Shown: one piece after another, positions 46,698 through 57,075 of the stretch
Position numbering within the stretch: the first letter of the stretch is position 1
Layout: every line of letters begins with the position of its first letter
Origin: Ctena decussata
Taxonomy: Eukaryota > Mollusca > Bivalvia > Lucinida > Lucinidae
Reading direction: 5' to 3'
DNA: 64,000 nucleotides
NCBI GenBank assembly: GCA_963989385.1
Contig: OZ022499.1
Location: forward strand, 37,510,866-37,574,865
Position numbers and translations under genes: made by a program
Notes under the pieces: model-generated
What the model saw: only the letters and a program-made list of their open reading frames with translations
The model's database searches: none
Told to the model about the DNA's origin: nothing

Positions 46698-47329
46698 TGG
46701 ACTGTTTATGAGGAGGAGCTGTAAACTGTAATTGTAGTTCATGCTTGATTATGGTTGTCTTACATATAATCCCCAATTTTTCCAATTAATTCATGGGGGT
46801 GGGTCGAAATATTATAGCTATAATATTTTGACCCCCACCCCTCACGCCCATCGTTAGTATTTTAAGTATTAAGAATCTGATGGTGTTTGAATTTAAATTT
46901 TATCAAACAGATATCATCAATGAATAGTACCATGGTAACTTTAAAACTTGAAATTTCAAGTGGGGCGGGTCATAATATTATAGCTATAATATTTTGCCCC
47001 CCCCCCCCCCCCCCCCCCCTGCAGATTTTTTTCAAAATGAGGAGGAGCAGCGAATTAATATTGTATTTGATATTTGCTTGGTTACTGTAGGTCTTACATA
47101 TACTTTCCTCTATTTCCACTTTTTTTCATGGGGGCGGGTCAAAATATTATAGGGGGGAGGGGGTCAAAATCTTATAATAATATTTTGACCCGCGGGTCAT
47201 AATATAATGACCCTGGGTCAAAATATTATCTGACACCGGCACTTAATGTACTTGTACAATCACAGTCTAGAATGATTGATGAGGTCAAACAGAATCTGCT
47301 GCGATATGTGTGGACTCTGCATCTTGTGT

Positions 47330-47570
47330 GCTGGACCGTCTAAGGTTATCGGTCGGGCCTCGTTATCCAGAAGCCGCGAGTTTGCGATCTGGGTTGTGAT
47401 TCTCCTACGATTTTCCAATAATCATCACCATCATCAGTCTGAAATGACTGAAACATTGCAAAAAGGACAGCAAAATAATAAATCACCTAATTCAAAGCCA
47501 CTAGATCTTCAAGCAGCTCCCTGAACCAAAGAGCGGTCTCCGTATAAGAAAATGAAGCTGAAAATGCACG
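47330..47570 (+). repeat. Possible tRNA-derived SINE remnant
   Basis: The strings aaggttatcggtcgggcctc and gccgcgagtttgcgatctgg have the spacing of a tRNA T-arm/B-box region (gagtttgcgatc for ggttcgantcc). A non-tRNA body and a final gagcggtctccgtataagaa follow. No target duplication was found. Confidence 0.35.
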
Positions 47571-48976
47571 ATGACAGCCGGCGGTTAGAGACACTTTGAA
47601 ATCTGGCATCCTGACTTCGAATAAGTCGCTAGAAACTTAGGAAAAATGTTGTGCTCGTATTTGGGAATCCACCTTATATACAAAGAACTAAATATTAATT
47701 GGCTGTTACATGTCATATGATCATATTTGCATACGTGCTTACCTTTAATAAAGACGTCAGTTCTGTCTGAAAGCATTTGTTTTCGATGTGAGAGACGCTC
47801 GTCTGTGCGTGACAGTAGTCAATATTTCTACATACCGTCGGTATCATAGCGCGACTAATTTTGCCGAGACAATTCCTAGGTTGTCTAAGTCTATTATATG
47901 CCGCGTATTGATCAATTATAACCAATCATAGAATCATATTTTGATGTCATATAATTGGATAAAACAGTGGGGGATTATGTATTCTGTTAATACTTGTTGA
48001 TATCTAGGAATTGTTGTAATTAATAGCTTGTTACGAATGTAACAGAAGAGGGAGAGGGCGCAGCATGCTTTTAAAACTGTAACATATTTAAATAAGGATA
48101 ATTTGTGTTTAAAATGATTAGATGAGCTGTTTTATCTTATGTTTCAGACGGAAAGAAACTTGATGCATGAGGTAATAAGAACCTAGTCTGCACTGAGAGA
48201 GAAGTACGATGCATTCCCAGAAATAGTAAGGAAACATGTCAGTACAGCCATCTTTGGAATGAGCTGTTTTGTTTTAGTAGTGTTAAGTAATATGTAGAAA
48301 CGAACGGCTTCACGTAGCGTTGTGGCCCTTAGTAGCAGGAGGTAGTTGGAGGCCCACTGTATATTAGACATAGATTAAAGGCGGGAGCCATTCCTGTCCT
48401 TTGGCTTTTTTTTTCTTAAATTCCCTGATTCGACTGAGCTACCCTTTCACTGCGATGTGTTGTCAAAGACATTTTTCAGCCACTGGTTTTGTGGATTGCG
48501 GACCTGCGACTTTCTAAAGAGAAGCCTAGCACCCTAAGCACTCCACCTTTCGATATATTTTGTATTGAAAACTCGTAAAACATGACTTGTAAACGATTAA
48601 GAAAGTAATGGTCATCACTTCGTATGACGGCTTGTCAAAGCATGCATAATTTGTTGTTTGTATTCCAATGTCTTTTTATTAGCTTGAAAGCTACAATACA
48701 TCAATTTGGTGACGAGTCATTTGGCCGCCGCAAAAAGTATTTCTGTACTATATAAAAGTGCAATATCTTAGGTTCATTTGGTTCTTTAGCTCATTCTTCT
48801 TCTTTTTTTTTCAAAATAGATTTTTGCTGTTGTTCAGTTTTAAAATCCTTGTGGTACTATACACTATCAAGGCAACATTTTTTAGTTTTCAGATTTTGAT
48901 ACTTTGATGCCTTTTTTCTTTTAAATTATAATAGATATCTTGGAAATTAAGTGAATGGTAATGTTAAACGCATGTA
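47571..48976. other. Nothing recognised
   Basis: AT-rich with short minus-strand frames of 60-70 codons and no domain. Confidence 0.3.
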
Positions 48977-50657
48977 CAGTCCGTTTGCTCCCAAGTGCAA
49001 ACAGGGTTTTGCTTCTTTTCTCGAAAACGATGAAAGTTCCATCAAATGTTCAAATGTCCTAATGATTCCTATAACTATACATAACAGAATACGTAAAGTC
49101 CAAATTTTTGGATGCTTTTGTAAAATATTTTACATTGACCTCAATGCAAAAACTGAGCAAGTTCACTAAAGGGCGTTGTATGCTTGTTAGAACAGCCAAA
49201 ATATTGTTGATGGGCAAAAGCGTAAACTCGTTGTTTACTACAGATGTGGGCGCATATGAATGAAATAGTAAAATGTATTCACCTGTCCGCACGCGTAATG
49301 CATGGTATCACTGGTCAGGTGATACTATGTTGTAAATAAATATTGAACTATTATATTATATTGCGAGTAAAAATCGATCTTTTAAAACTTGATAATATAT
49401 GGGTGAAACAAAAATTAGAAAAAAAATGGATTTAGAATATTATGCAAATTTCGTTCAAGGGATAGCATACAATGGTCACATGCTCTAACACGTAACACTG
49501 GTTGGGAGCGTACAGTACATGTGAACCGTTGTCCGATGTGTATAGTGGGCAAATCTTTGTCCGTTGTTATGACCTTCAGGGTGTGTTTGTGTGAAATGTG
49601 TTTTCTTTTATTGTTTGGATGTAAACCACTTGGTAAGAGTGTTTTCTCTATTTATGTTTTCCATTATGGTCATCTTTGGAGATGGCTAGATGTTGCTTTC
49701 TTTGCTCTAAATTCGTATTTTCATCTGCAAATCACTGGTGTTTGTAATCAGATCACGACACGTGTAACCAGAAGATCGGCCGAGTTAGCGTTTTGATTCG
49801 AAAAAAATGTTAGTTAGTCCCTTTTTAAGATAGATTAATGATCTATTAAGAGATTTACCCATGATAAGTATCCTTTAAGTACGGGACGAATCCACAAGAC
49901 AATCAAAGCTGAGCATCCCCAAATTTTTCTGACTGTATGGGATGTCTCAGTGACAATCAGTTTTACGACCCACGATACAGAATAGTGTTTGACCCCTCTT
50001 TTGTTTTCTTTGAAAATAATTGCCCTTACCTAGCATGATATCTAACAAGATTAATTAATCCTGAACCTAAATACACCATAAAATATTTCTAAAGAAAACA
50101 CGGTTGTTTCATATACAATTGATGGCAAAATTTGAAGAAATGGCGCAGATTTCGAAATCGAAAGTAGAGTAGTGATTTTCTCAAATTAAATGTGAAAATA
50201 AAGCATATCATAACAATTTACAGAAAATTAAGGTAACATGTTGAAAAGATCTGTATGAAGGCTTGTCGAGCAAGCTGTTCTACCTACACTTAATGATTTT
50301 AAGACACAAAAATAAACAATTTTGAAACTTACCCGACATATTGGGACAAAGATGTGTCCACTATACAGATCGGGACAACCGGTCACTTGTACTGTACGCT
50401 CCCAACCAGTGCGTAAACTAAACGGGAATTCCAACAGCCAACTTTTACTCCCTTGTAATGAAGAGGTGAAAATGACATCTTTTAGGTCCTTGTTTTGTAT
50501 AGAAACTTTTTTATGCAAAACCTCACATTTCTGCAAAATTATGATTTTGTTATGTATAGGCAGAAAATTAAGAACGAGCGATTTGAAAATCTTTTACCTC
50601 TAATCAATTTTGAGAAAATATTGGGAATGCCGTTTGCATTTGGGAGCAAACGGACTA
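48977..50657. mobile_element. Degenerate TIR/foldback element, ~1.7 kb
   Basis: Ends CAGTCCGTTTGCTCCCAAGT + gcaaac and the complement of TAGTCCGTTTGCTCCCAAAT + gcaaac, each next to TA. A second inverted pair lies inside: actggttgggagcgtacagt (49497) against its complement near 50410, continuing to ctttgtcc. The stretch in between has no recognised transposase. The internal symmetry suggests a mariner-like foldback. Confidence 0.6.
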
Positions 50658-50845
50658 TAGTGTACTATGCTTTCTGTGTTAACCTGTCTTTCACTTTTTC
50701 GTAAAATAAATTCTGAAATTAAAGTTATGCGACTTAAATCGGACCAGTCTGACTTCCTCTGTCATGTGCAGATCATTGAAATATCTAACAAGGAGGCTTT
50801 ACAAACATGATTAAATAGATAAACCATTTAGATATAACACCTTTT

Positions 50846-50953
50846 CCCAGCAGGCACATGACGTCGAAATAACATCGGGCTGATGTCGATGCGACGTCTT
50901 CACGTCGCACCGACGTCAGTCCAACGTCATTTCGACGTCATATGCCCGCTGGG
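50846..50953. repeat. GACGTC-rich palindromic element, copy 3
   Basis: CCCAGCAGGCACATGACGTC at the left and the complement of CCCAGCGGGCATATGACGTC at the right; interior cgacgtc/tgacgtcg repeats as at 2386. Confidence 0.8.
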
Positions 50954-51107
50954 TTGCTACCAAAAGATTCCAAGGAAGATTTTGCTTTTGGCCTTATAGC
51001 TGCGAACAGCCGATTCCAAGTTACCCAACTGTATGTATTAACTTACGGTTATTGCTTGTGGATTATTATGTAAAATAAGGCTACTTCTTATCAGCAATAT
51101 TTCTTCA

Positions 51108-51330
51108 TATAAGTTTATAACAAACCTACTTAAGGATTCCTATCGTTTTCTTAAGAAGATCATCAAACAGATTAAAACCTGGGTCTGTTTACACATACAT
51201 TGATAACGAGTGTCAGTATTCAGTTTTTCTTGCAATTAAAACCATTTATCTGTGATCCTTTACTCATTATCTTTGGTTTCGAAACCATAAGCCACTTATT
51301 AGAAGAGCAGATCACATATTACTGAGACGC
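51108..51330 (+). repeat. Dispersed repeat U, copy 2
   Basis: Second copy of the 40001-40230 sequence, same strand. Confidence 0.7.
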
Positions 51331-51499
51331 TATCTAAATACCTGGTGCGAAGCGGAGAAATGGATTCCAAATCCAAGATATAAACACGTTTATACCAATA
51401 ATGGTCGTGGTAATAAACATCAATTTTTACTGAATAAATATTTTTTTCCTTTCTGGTACAACGTGCAAATGCTAAAACTCTCTCATATATGTCTGTTGT

Positions 51500-51740
51500 C
51501 TATTTTTTCTGCTGTTGTTGTTTTTGTTTTATTTTTTTCTTTTGTTGTTGTTGTTGTTTTTTTTGTTGTTGTTTTTTGGGGGAGGGGGGGTTGTTGTTGT
51601 TTTTGTTCGTTTGTTTGCTTTTCAAAGACCCTGTAAGGGTGCATCCAATATGACGTAATCCATTTGGCACAATCGAAAAGTGATTTTTATTCTTTTGTTG
51701 TTTTTTTTTATTAATGTTTTTTTTTTTTTTTTTTTTGCGT
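51500..51740 (+). repeat. T/G low-complexity tract
   Basis: Runs of (TTG)n, poly-T and a ggggaggggggg patch. They yield a Lys/Gln-rich minus-strand frame that is not a gene. Confidence 0.9.
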
Positions 51741-51934
51741 ACAAAAGTTGAGGTTGTCATATTTTATGGAGAAGTACATTTATCACTAACGAAAGTTTGG
51801 AGACTTTCCTGGGACTTCTGTTACGATGTTTTTTTATCGACTCTGCATATCCTAATAACGGGCATACACATATCTATACAAACTTTTAGTGCTGCTTAAA
51901 ATAAAGTAGCCGTTTTTCTTTGAGTATAAGGCGG

Positions 51935-52117
51935 GGATCTCCCTTCCAAAACAATCTAAAACAATCCGTCTTGTAAGATGGATCTAGATCTTTGGAATTG
52001 TTTCGGAAGAGAAACCCCCATTTAATAGATGAAATACACGACTGATTTATATATTTGCGGTAATTTTGGAAGGGTAAAGTCCCGTCTTATAACCGAATTT
52101 ATATGGTAAGGACACCA
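51935..52117 (+). repeat. Dispersed repeat Q, copy 2
   Basis: See the copy at 31140-31318; the block order is the same. Confidence 0.5.
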
Positions 52118-52382
52118 AGATCATCACCAAAAATGCATGTTATTGATATCTTCATTAGTAATAGTAGCTGTAGTTTTGGAATTGGTGGTGGAAGTAATAA
52201 AAATTATAGTACTGTAGTATATAGAAAATATGATCGGGAAATTCTGGAGGCGAGATTGTTTTTTCTGCCTTTTTTAACATTTCACCACAATAAACGTGCC
52301 TTTATCAAATCTAGTACGCCAGACGCGCGTTTCTCTATTAACTTCTTCAGTGTCGCTAAACTCCAAACGTTTGAAAGAGCAT

Positions 52383-52479
52383 GAGATGGACAGGTCTCAG
52401 CAACCAATGGACATCCCTCCTATCCGAGCCACACTTACTCAAGCATTTCGCGAGACACAGCAGACCTGCAGACATCAGG
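52383..52479 (+). repeat. Dispersed repeat R, copy 1
   Basis: Similar to the complement of 55285-55390 (gatggacaggtctcagcaac.. / gatgggcagatctcagcagc.., then cgagccacacttact, then gcagacatcag). Translated frames of the two copies differ by frameshift, so no protein is supported. It abuts and overlaps the foldback at 52444. Confidence 0.6.
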
Positions 52480-52640
52480 GTTCGAGGTTATAAAACTTGA
52501 GAATAATATCAAACTCAAAATAAATCACACTGATTGGCTGCTGCAGCCAATCAGTGTGCTTTATTTTGAGTTTGAGAATGTACTCAAGTTTTATAACCTC
52601 GAACCCTGATGTCTGCAGGTCTGCTGTGTCTCGCGGAATG
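52444..52640. repeat. TATAAAAC foldback element, copy 3 (near-perfect 197-bp palindrome)
   Basis: Arms catttcgcgagacacagcag..gcagacatcagggttcgagg.. (abridged) then ttataaaacttgag and their complements, meeting at ggctgctgcagcc. About the outer 35 bp on each side are an inverted copy of flanking repeat R, while the core (gaggttataaaacttgag, caatcagtgtgctttatttt) is shared with the copy at 31319. Confidence 0.85.
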
Positions 52641-53049
52641 AGGCCAATGTATTAACTTTCTAGCGCAGACGTTCCCCACAAAGCCACCTTAACCTCTGTG
52701 TCCAGAGAAAGGCAACAGACAAGGGCATGACGAGGGAAATGCTCGACGTTGCGAAAACCTACGGCAATCTAAAAGAATGGAAACCTAACTCTGATAAGAC
52801 TCATGTCACTAAAATAATAGTCGCCAGGAGAGCTTCGTATGTTCTACATGCTAGCCGTCTTTGCCGCCCACACCATTTGTAAGTGTTTCATTTTGGTATT
52901 TGAGCATGCCTGGAACTAATGGCAAAAGATTATTCGCTTCACCACTGCCCTTTCTGATATTTATAAAGTTATCTCAGATTTTAGATTGGAATGTTTTCAT
53001 TTATTTGATGCTAACAGAAGAGAAGTCTTTATATCTCAAGCTGTAACGA

Positions 53050-53118
53050 TATCTTTACATTTTGTTTTATTCATATACATGCATTGCATGTACATGAATA
53101 AAACAAAAATAAAGATTG
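53050..53118. repeat. Hairpin, ~33-bp stem
   Basis: Arms atctttacattttgttttat + tcatatacatgca and the complement tgcatgtacatgaataaaac + aaaaataaagat with few mismatches and almost no loop. Confidence 0.75.
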
Positions 53119-54360
53119 GACTTTTCTAATGTAGCAATTCACCATTGCAACGTGATAAGTATAGCCCATCTATTTACAAATCAAACCATTGCGATCAATT
53201 TATAAAACTGGTTTTCAATGACTTTCACGTATGTTTATTCATTACGTCATAAGTTTATACTAATATACCTATTAGCAGTATTATTTGATAGCACTATCTT
53301 TTGTTTTAGCCCTCTTATCAAAATATTGGCACAGATCGAACATCTTATGCAAGTTTTAAGATATTCTTAAGTTGACAACTTAAAGCAAAACAAATAAAGA
53401 GAAATACCTTGAGCTTATTTTGTAAATGTATATGGGTTGAATCATGATGAAAACCTGTGTTCTGGGCCCGATTGTTCAAAACTAATGATGTCGTTTGTTA
53501 ATGAAATGTTATATTTCCAAAAAGTACACAAGAACACTACCACCTCTTGTTGAAAAATCTGAGGAGCTTCTGCAGTGTTCTCAGCACACTTTATTCATTT
53601 GCTCATTTGTTCTGGATCAATGACTAACGACTTCCTAAGTTGACGATGCTTCGAACAAGTACATGTACAAGTATATGCAAAATAAGCAAGCTTGGGCATG
53701 TATGTGTATATGCAGCTCATGCATGTCCGTAAGGATATTGACGACATGCATCATGTGCATGTACCAGACTGATTTTTGGGGTTCTTTTTTCTCTTTTCTT
53801 TTTTTCGGCAGCATTTCGACTTGGTGTCTACATCAACCAGCGGACAGAAATCTCTTCCTGTGCTTGGCCTGTCGGAACCTAAATTTTATGATATTTATCT
53901 AATGATCAGTTCAGAAAAATAACTGTTCGTATGCAACTTGGATGCCATGCGACAGACTGCCTGTCTGCTATATATAGTTTAATTTCATGCATATGGGTGG
54001 GACCTAAGGCTTACCCCATTTATGGCCAGTGGACTATTCAATGCTTATCAAATGAATCAGCCCATTTGTCAATAGAGGGATGACTAGCTGAGTTTATTTT
54101 TATCCTTTTAATTTCATTTTAAGGAGAAATATCCATTTGTCTTATACAACTGTGAAGACTCCGAACAGACGCCGCATTTTAGCGTCGTCTGATCTAGGTC
54201 TGCACTTTTTGCAATGTTCCATTTATGGGACGCTATGCATTCATGGGTTAATGACGATAGATGGATGGATGGATGACATAGTTTTAAAGGTACCGTCGAA
54301 GATGATAGAAAGATGATTATGGAAGGTTGTGTGAAATGGAGTCCTATGAACGGTTATAAA
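53119..54360. other. Nothing recognised
   Basis: No gene, RNA or element boundary noticed. Confidence 0.3.
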
Positions 54361-54379
54361 AAATCCCAGTGGGATGCGA

Positions 54380-54660
54380 AACCGGCCGCTAGCTTAGCAG
54401 GCCAGTGCTGAACGCAATGAGTTACCTGTATCAGTGATCTTGGTTCGATTGACAGCTCCGACCTAAAACTTAAACCTAATTAAGTTGAATGGCGCCTGAT
54501 CATCTCCCGTCTGTAGTCGGGCCCACCAGGGTACCACTGGTGGACCTTTACTCCAGTATTCCGGTGTCGGTCATCAGAATGTCTATGTTGGATACATAGG
54601 TTTTCTGTGATGGTTAACTGATGGGCAAGAACGCCTCACGCGGACCCAACAACTAAAAAC
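54380..54660 (+). repeat. Possible tRNA-derived SINE remnant
   Basis: The strings cgctagcttagcaggccagt and gatcttggttcgattgacag look like decayed A and B boxes about 60 bp apart. The downstream gggcccaccagggt ... atgtctatgttgga resembles the first 110 bp of the window. No target duplication is seen. Confidence 0.35.
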
Positions 54661-55284
54661 AATGCATTTGATAAACTATTCCAGGGTGGTCAACCCGGTT
54701 TTACCCGACCATAACCCTCACCCTGGATTGAGTGTTGTTTCATGAACATAAAAAATATTCGGTCCGTGTGCAAGACTTCAAACCCATCAGTCGATCAAAA
54801 CGGCAAACACATAAATCATGATTAAATACCTAGATGTACGTCAAACAGCCACGGCTCAACGTCATTCGATCGCTATCACAATGTCAGTTGGACGCCACAA
54901 CACAAGGACAACTAGTCTTCAACGGCAGATGAGGGTAGCTGCTACAAATTTATAGGTTCATTCGAGAATTGTCAGCGGCAAGTATGAATATTCAATATTG
55001 CCACCGGAGTGAGGTAATTTTGAAGACCATTCCTCTTGGAACAAATGTTTGTGTTCGTATTTTGCAATGGACTGACTTTTACCCGTAGACCAGTCATCAA
55101 GTCTATAGCCGAAGCAGTTATTATCGTTTGTTTCCTTTTCGCTGCCATAGAATCGCATGAATATGCCATCTTAACTCCTTGTATATCGCCTTTCTCGGAG
55201 CAACGGGGTTGAGGTGCCTCGATGGGGTACGCCATATGCCTTTGCGAATTAATACATGTACGTAGGCGTCTCTTTAACTGATGT
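54661..55284. other. Nothing firmly recognised
   Basis: A 157-codon minus-strand frame (54972-55445) begins in repeat R and has no recognised domain; I do not call it a gene. Confidence 0.3.
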
Positions 55285-55390
55285 CTGCAACTGCTCTGTC
55301 TCGCAGAATACGTCAGTAAGTGTGGCTCGGAGAGGAATGTCCTTGGCTGCTGAGATCTGCCCATCTCCTTTTTCGCGATGAGCGATACTG
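55285..55390 (-). repeat. Dispersed repeat R, copy 2
   Basis: Complement resembles 52383-52479. Confidence 0.55.
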
Positions 55391-56634
55391 AAGAAGGTAA
55401 ATACAGAAATTTGCAGCTGTCGCACTCTATTTGGTAAAGGTACATTTATACTTTAAAGGGTATATTGGTCGATTTTTAATTATTTAAGAGAGGCTGACTG
55501 TAAACATCGAGCATTGGCCCATAATAACGTGGAAAGTCGAAAATTACGGATTTGGCTCAAATTTTGGGAAATTGATATATACCATGCTTGTTTGTAGTTC
55601 ACAAGTTTTTAGAGGTCAACGTTCGGCCGTTTCCATGGTAACCAAGAATCCATTTTGAAAACATCAATATTTAGACATGTATGTAATATTTCCTCGATAA
55701 AAATCAAACAACAAATATTATCCCATTCCTATTAGCTTGTATAGTTTGAAAATACATACGTATGTAATAAGATAACATGATATGAATGTTTTCTGTCCCT
55801 TATTATCAACGGGGGAGCTTTTACTGGAAAAAAATCGACCCAATTTTGAGTGAAAAATTTGTGTTTTATTCGCCTGATAACTAAAAATGGCAGTCACGTT
55901 TGACAATGAGGCAATATATGCATGATAGAGTAAGGTTTGAAGTTAAAGAAAGTCAAAAAATTAGGTGTAAACTCGCAAAACTTTAAAAGTTATCCATCTT
56001 TGAAATGTGTCAATACTGTAAAATAGTAGGAAGGGAGATAATTTTAACTGGCATTATCTACCTCCCTTGACGATTACAAATCTGCGAACACTACAGGTAG
56101 TATCCATGATCTTTAATAATAAAAGATAGTATCTTTGAAAGAATAAGATTACTGTCAACAATGCTCACCATGACCTTTTTTTATCTATGAAATAGGTCCA
56201 TTTACCAAGACTGCAGTTGCAGTTGTATTCGGTACATTTGATGACAAGAGTTGTCCCGAGCAAAACGTCTGCAGAAATCACGGAATAGAAGAACGGAGTA
56301 AAACCGTTTTATTTGCAGCAATATTTTTGCCTTATCTTTATTTTATGTTGAAATAAATAGATTTACTAATGTTTTTTGAATGAATTGCTTCTGTGAAGCA
56401 GGTAATACGCAAGGAGAGGCAGTTTTCAGGACAGAAAGTGGTGCAGACTAAGGCCTACAGCGTCTATTCACCGAGGGATACTGAAATTTTAAGCAATGTT
56501 CTGTTACCTATGATCGTCATACTACATAGAACAGCTAAAAATGGATGGATGAATGAATTTGGATTTTATGTCCTTTTTAACAGTATTTCAGTCATATCAG
56601 AACGATTGGGGAATGTGGTTGGGGGATGGTGGGA

Positions 56635-56672
56635 AGTGTGTGTGTGTGTGTGGGGGGGGGGGAGGGGGGGGA
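56635..56672 (+). repeat. (GT)n and poly-G tract
   Basis: agtgtgtgtgtgtgtg followed by a G-rich run with few interruptions. Confidence 0.9.
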
Positions 56673-56924
56673 TGAGTATGAAAAGCTGTGCAGTGGAGCC
56701 AAATTTGCGGTTGGAAAGATTAATGCATCAAGCAGATCTCGAACTCGAACCACTTGATCAGCAGGCCTGGCCTTTACCTACTGTGCTACCTGGGGCTTCT
56801 AGAATAGCCAAGAAAGTCGTGTAATTTAGGTAATCCTGATAGGGGTGCCATCTTAAGTATACGAGTACTCATGAGTGATTTATTCATCCCATCTAATTTC
56901 ATCCACTTTTTTGTAGCTTAGCGA

Positions 56925-57075
56925 GGGAAGCGCCTGCGTGCTAAGCTAGCAGTCCTTGTTCGAATCTCTTTTTTTCAGTCACGGGGTGCCATTGCACACA
57001 GTCTTTAAAAATCACCCATGCCTTGTTGCATGACCTAAGTACTGTTGAAAGGGCCATAAAACTACAAACCTGTCA
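56925..57075 (+). repeat. SINE remnant
   Basis: tagcttagcgagggaagcgc and cagtccttgttcgaatctc look like A and B boxes with a normal spacing. Further on the tail module tactgttgaaagggccataa matches that near 11090. The body contains a poly-T. No target duplication identified. Confidence 0.45.

Larger units (their letters stand above)
40656..47245. mobile_element. 6.6-kb foldback array of palindrome-bounded ~180-bp monomers
   Basis: Both ends read taagcaccggtgtca / (complement) taagtgccggtgtca, followed by TATATTTTGACCC-type sequence. The arms are collinear inverted copies. From each end inward the order is: unit E1 (aaatacaatattaattcgct), F (ccatcgttagtattt), E2 (ggactgtttatgaggagg), B (tgcatattaaggcttata), A (gagccatctttactatat). 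The arms are about 40656-41545 and 46010-47245. Each unit is bounded by a palindrome whose half is GGGTCAAAATATTATAGC; about 25 copies stand roughly 180 bp apart. The centre is a direct higher-order repeat. A LINE (41874-43549) and a SINE (46428-46697) interrupt it. Frames across it repeat a peptide like GGSKYYSYNILTRP and are not genes. Whether this is a transposed foldback element or an expanded satellite cannot be told from one copy. Confidence 0.8.

Noticed and set aside
40750..47000. CRISPR-like array of regularly spaced palindromes
   Set aside because: Spacing is ~180 bp, the 'spacers' are themselves repeated monomer types, and the context is eukaryotic.
54972..55445. 157-codon minus-strand frame as a gene
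   Set aside because: It starts inside dispersed repeat R, the related copy at 52383 is not open in the same frame, and no domain is recognised.
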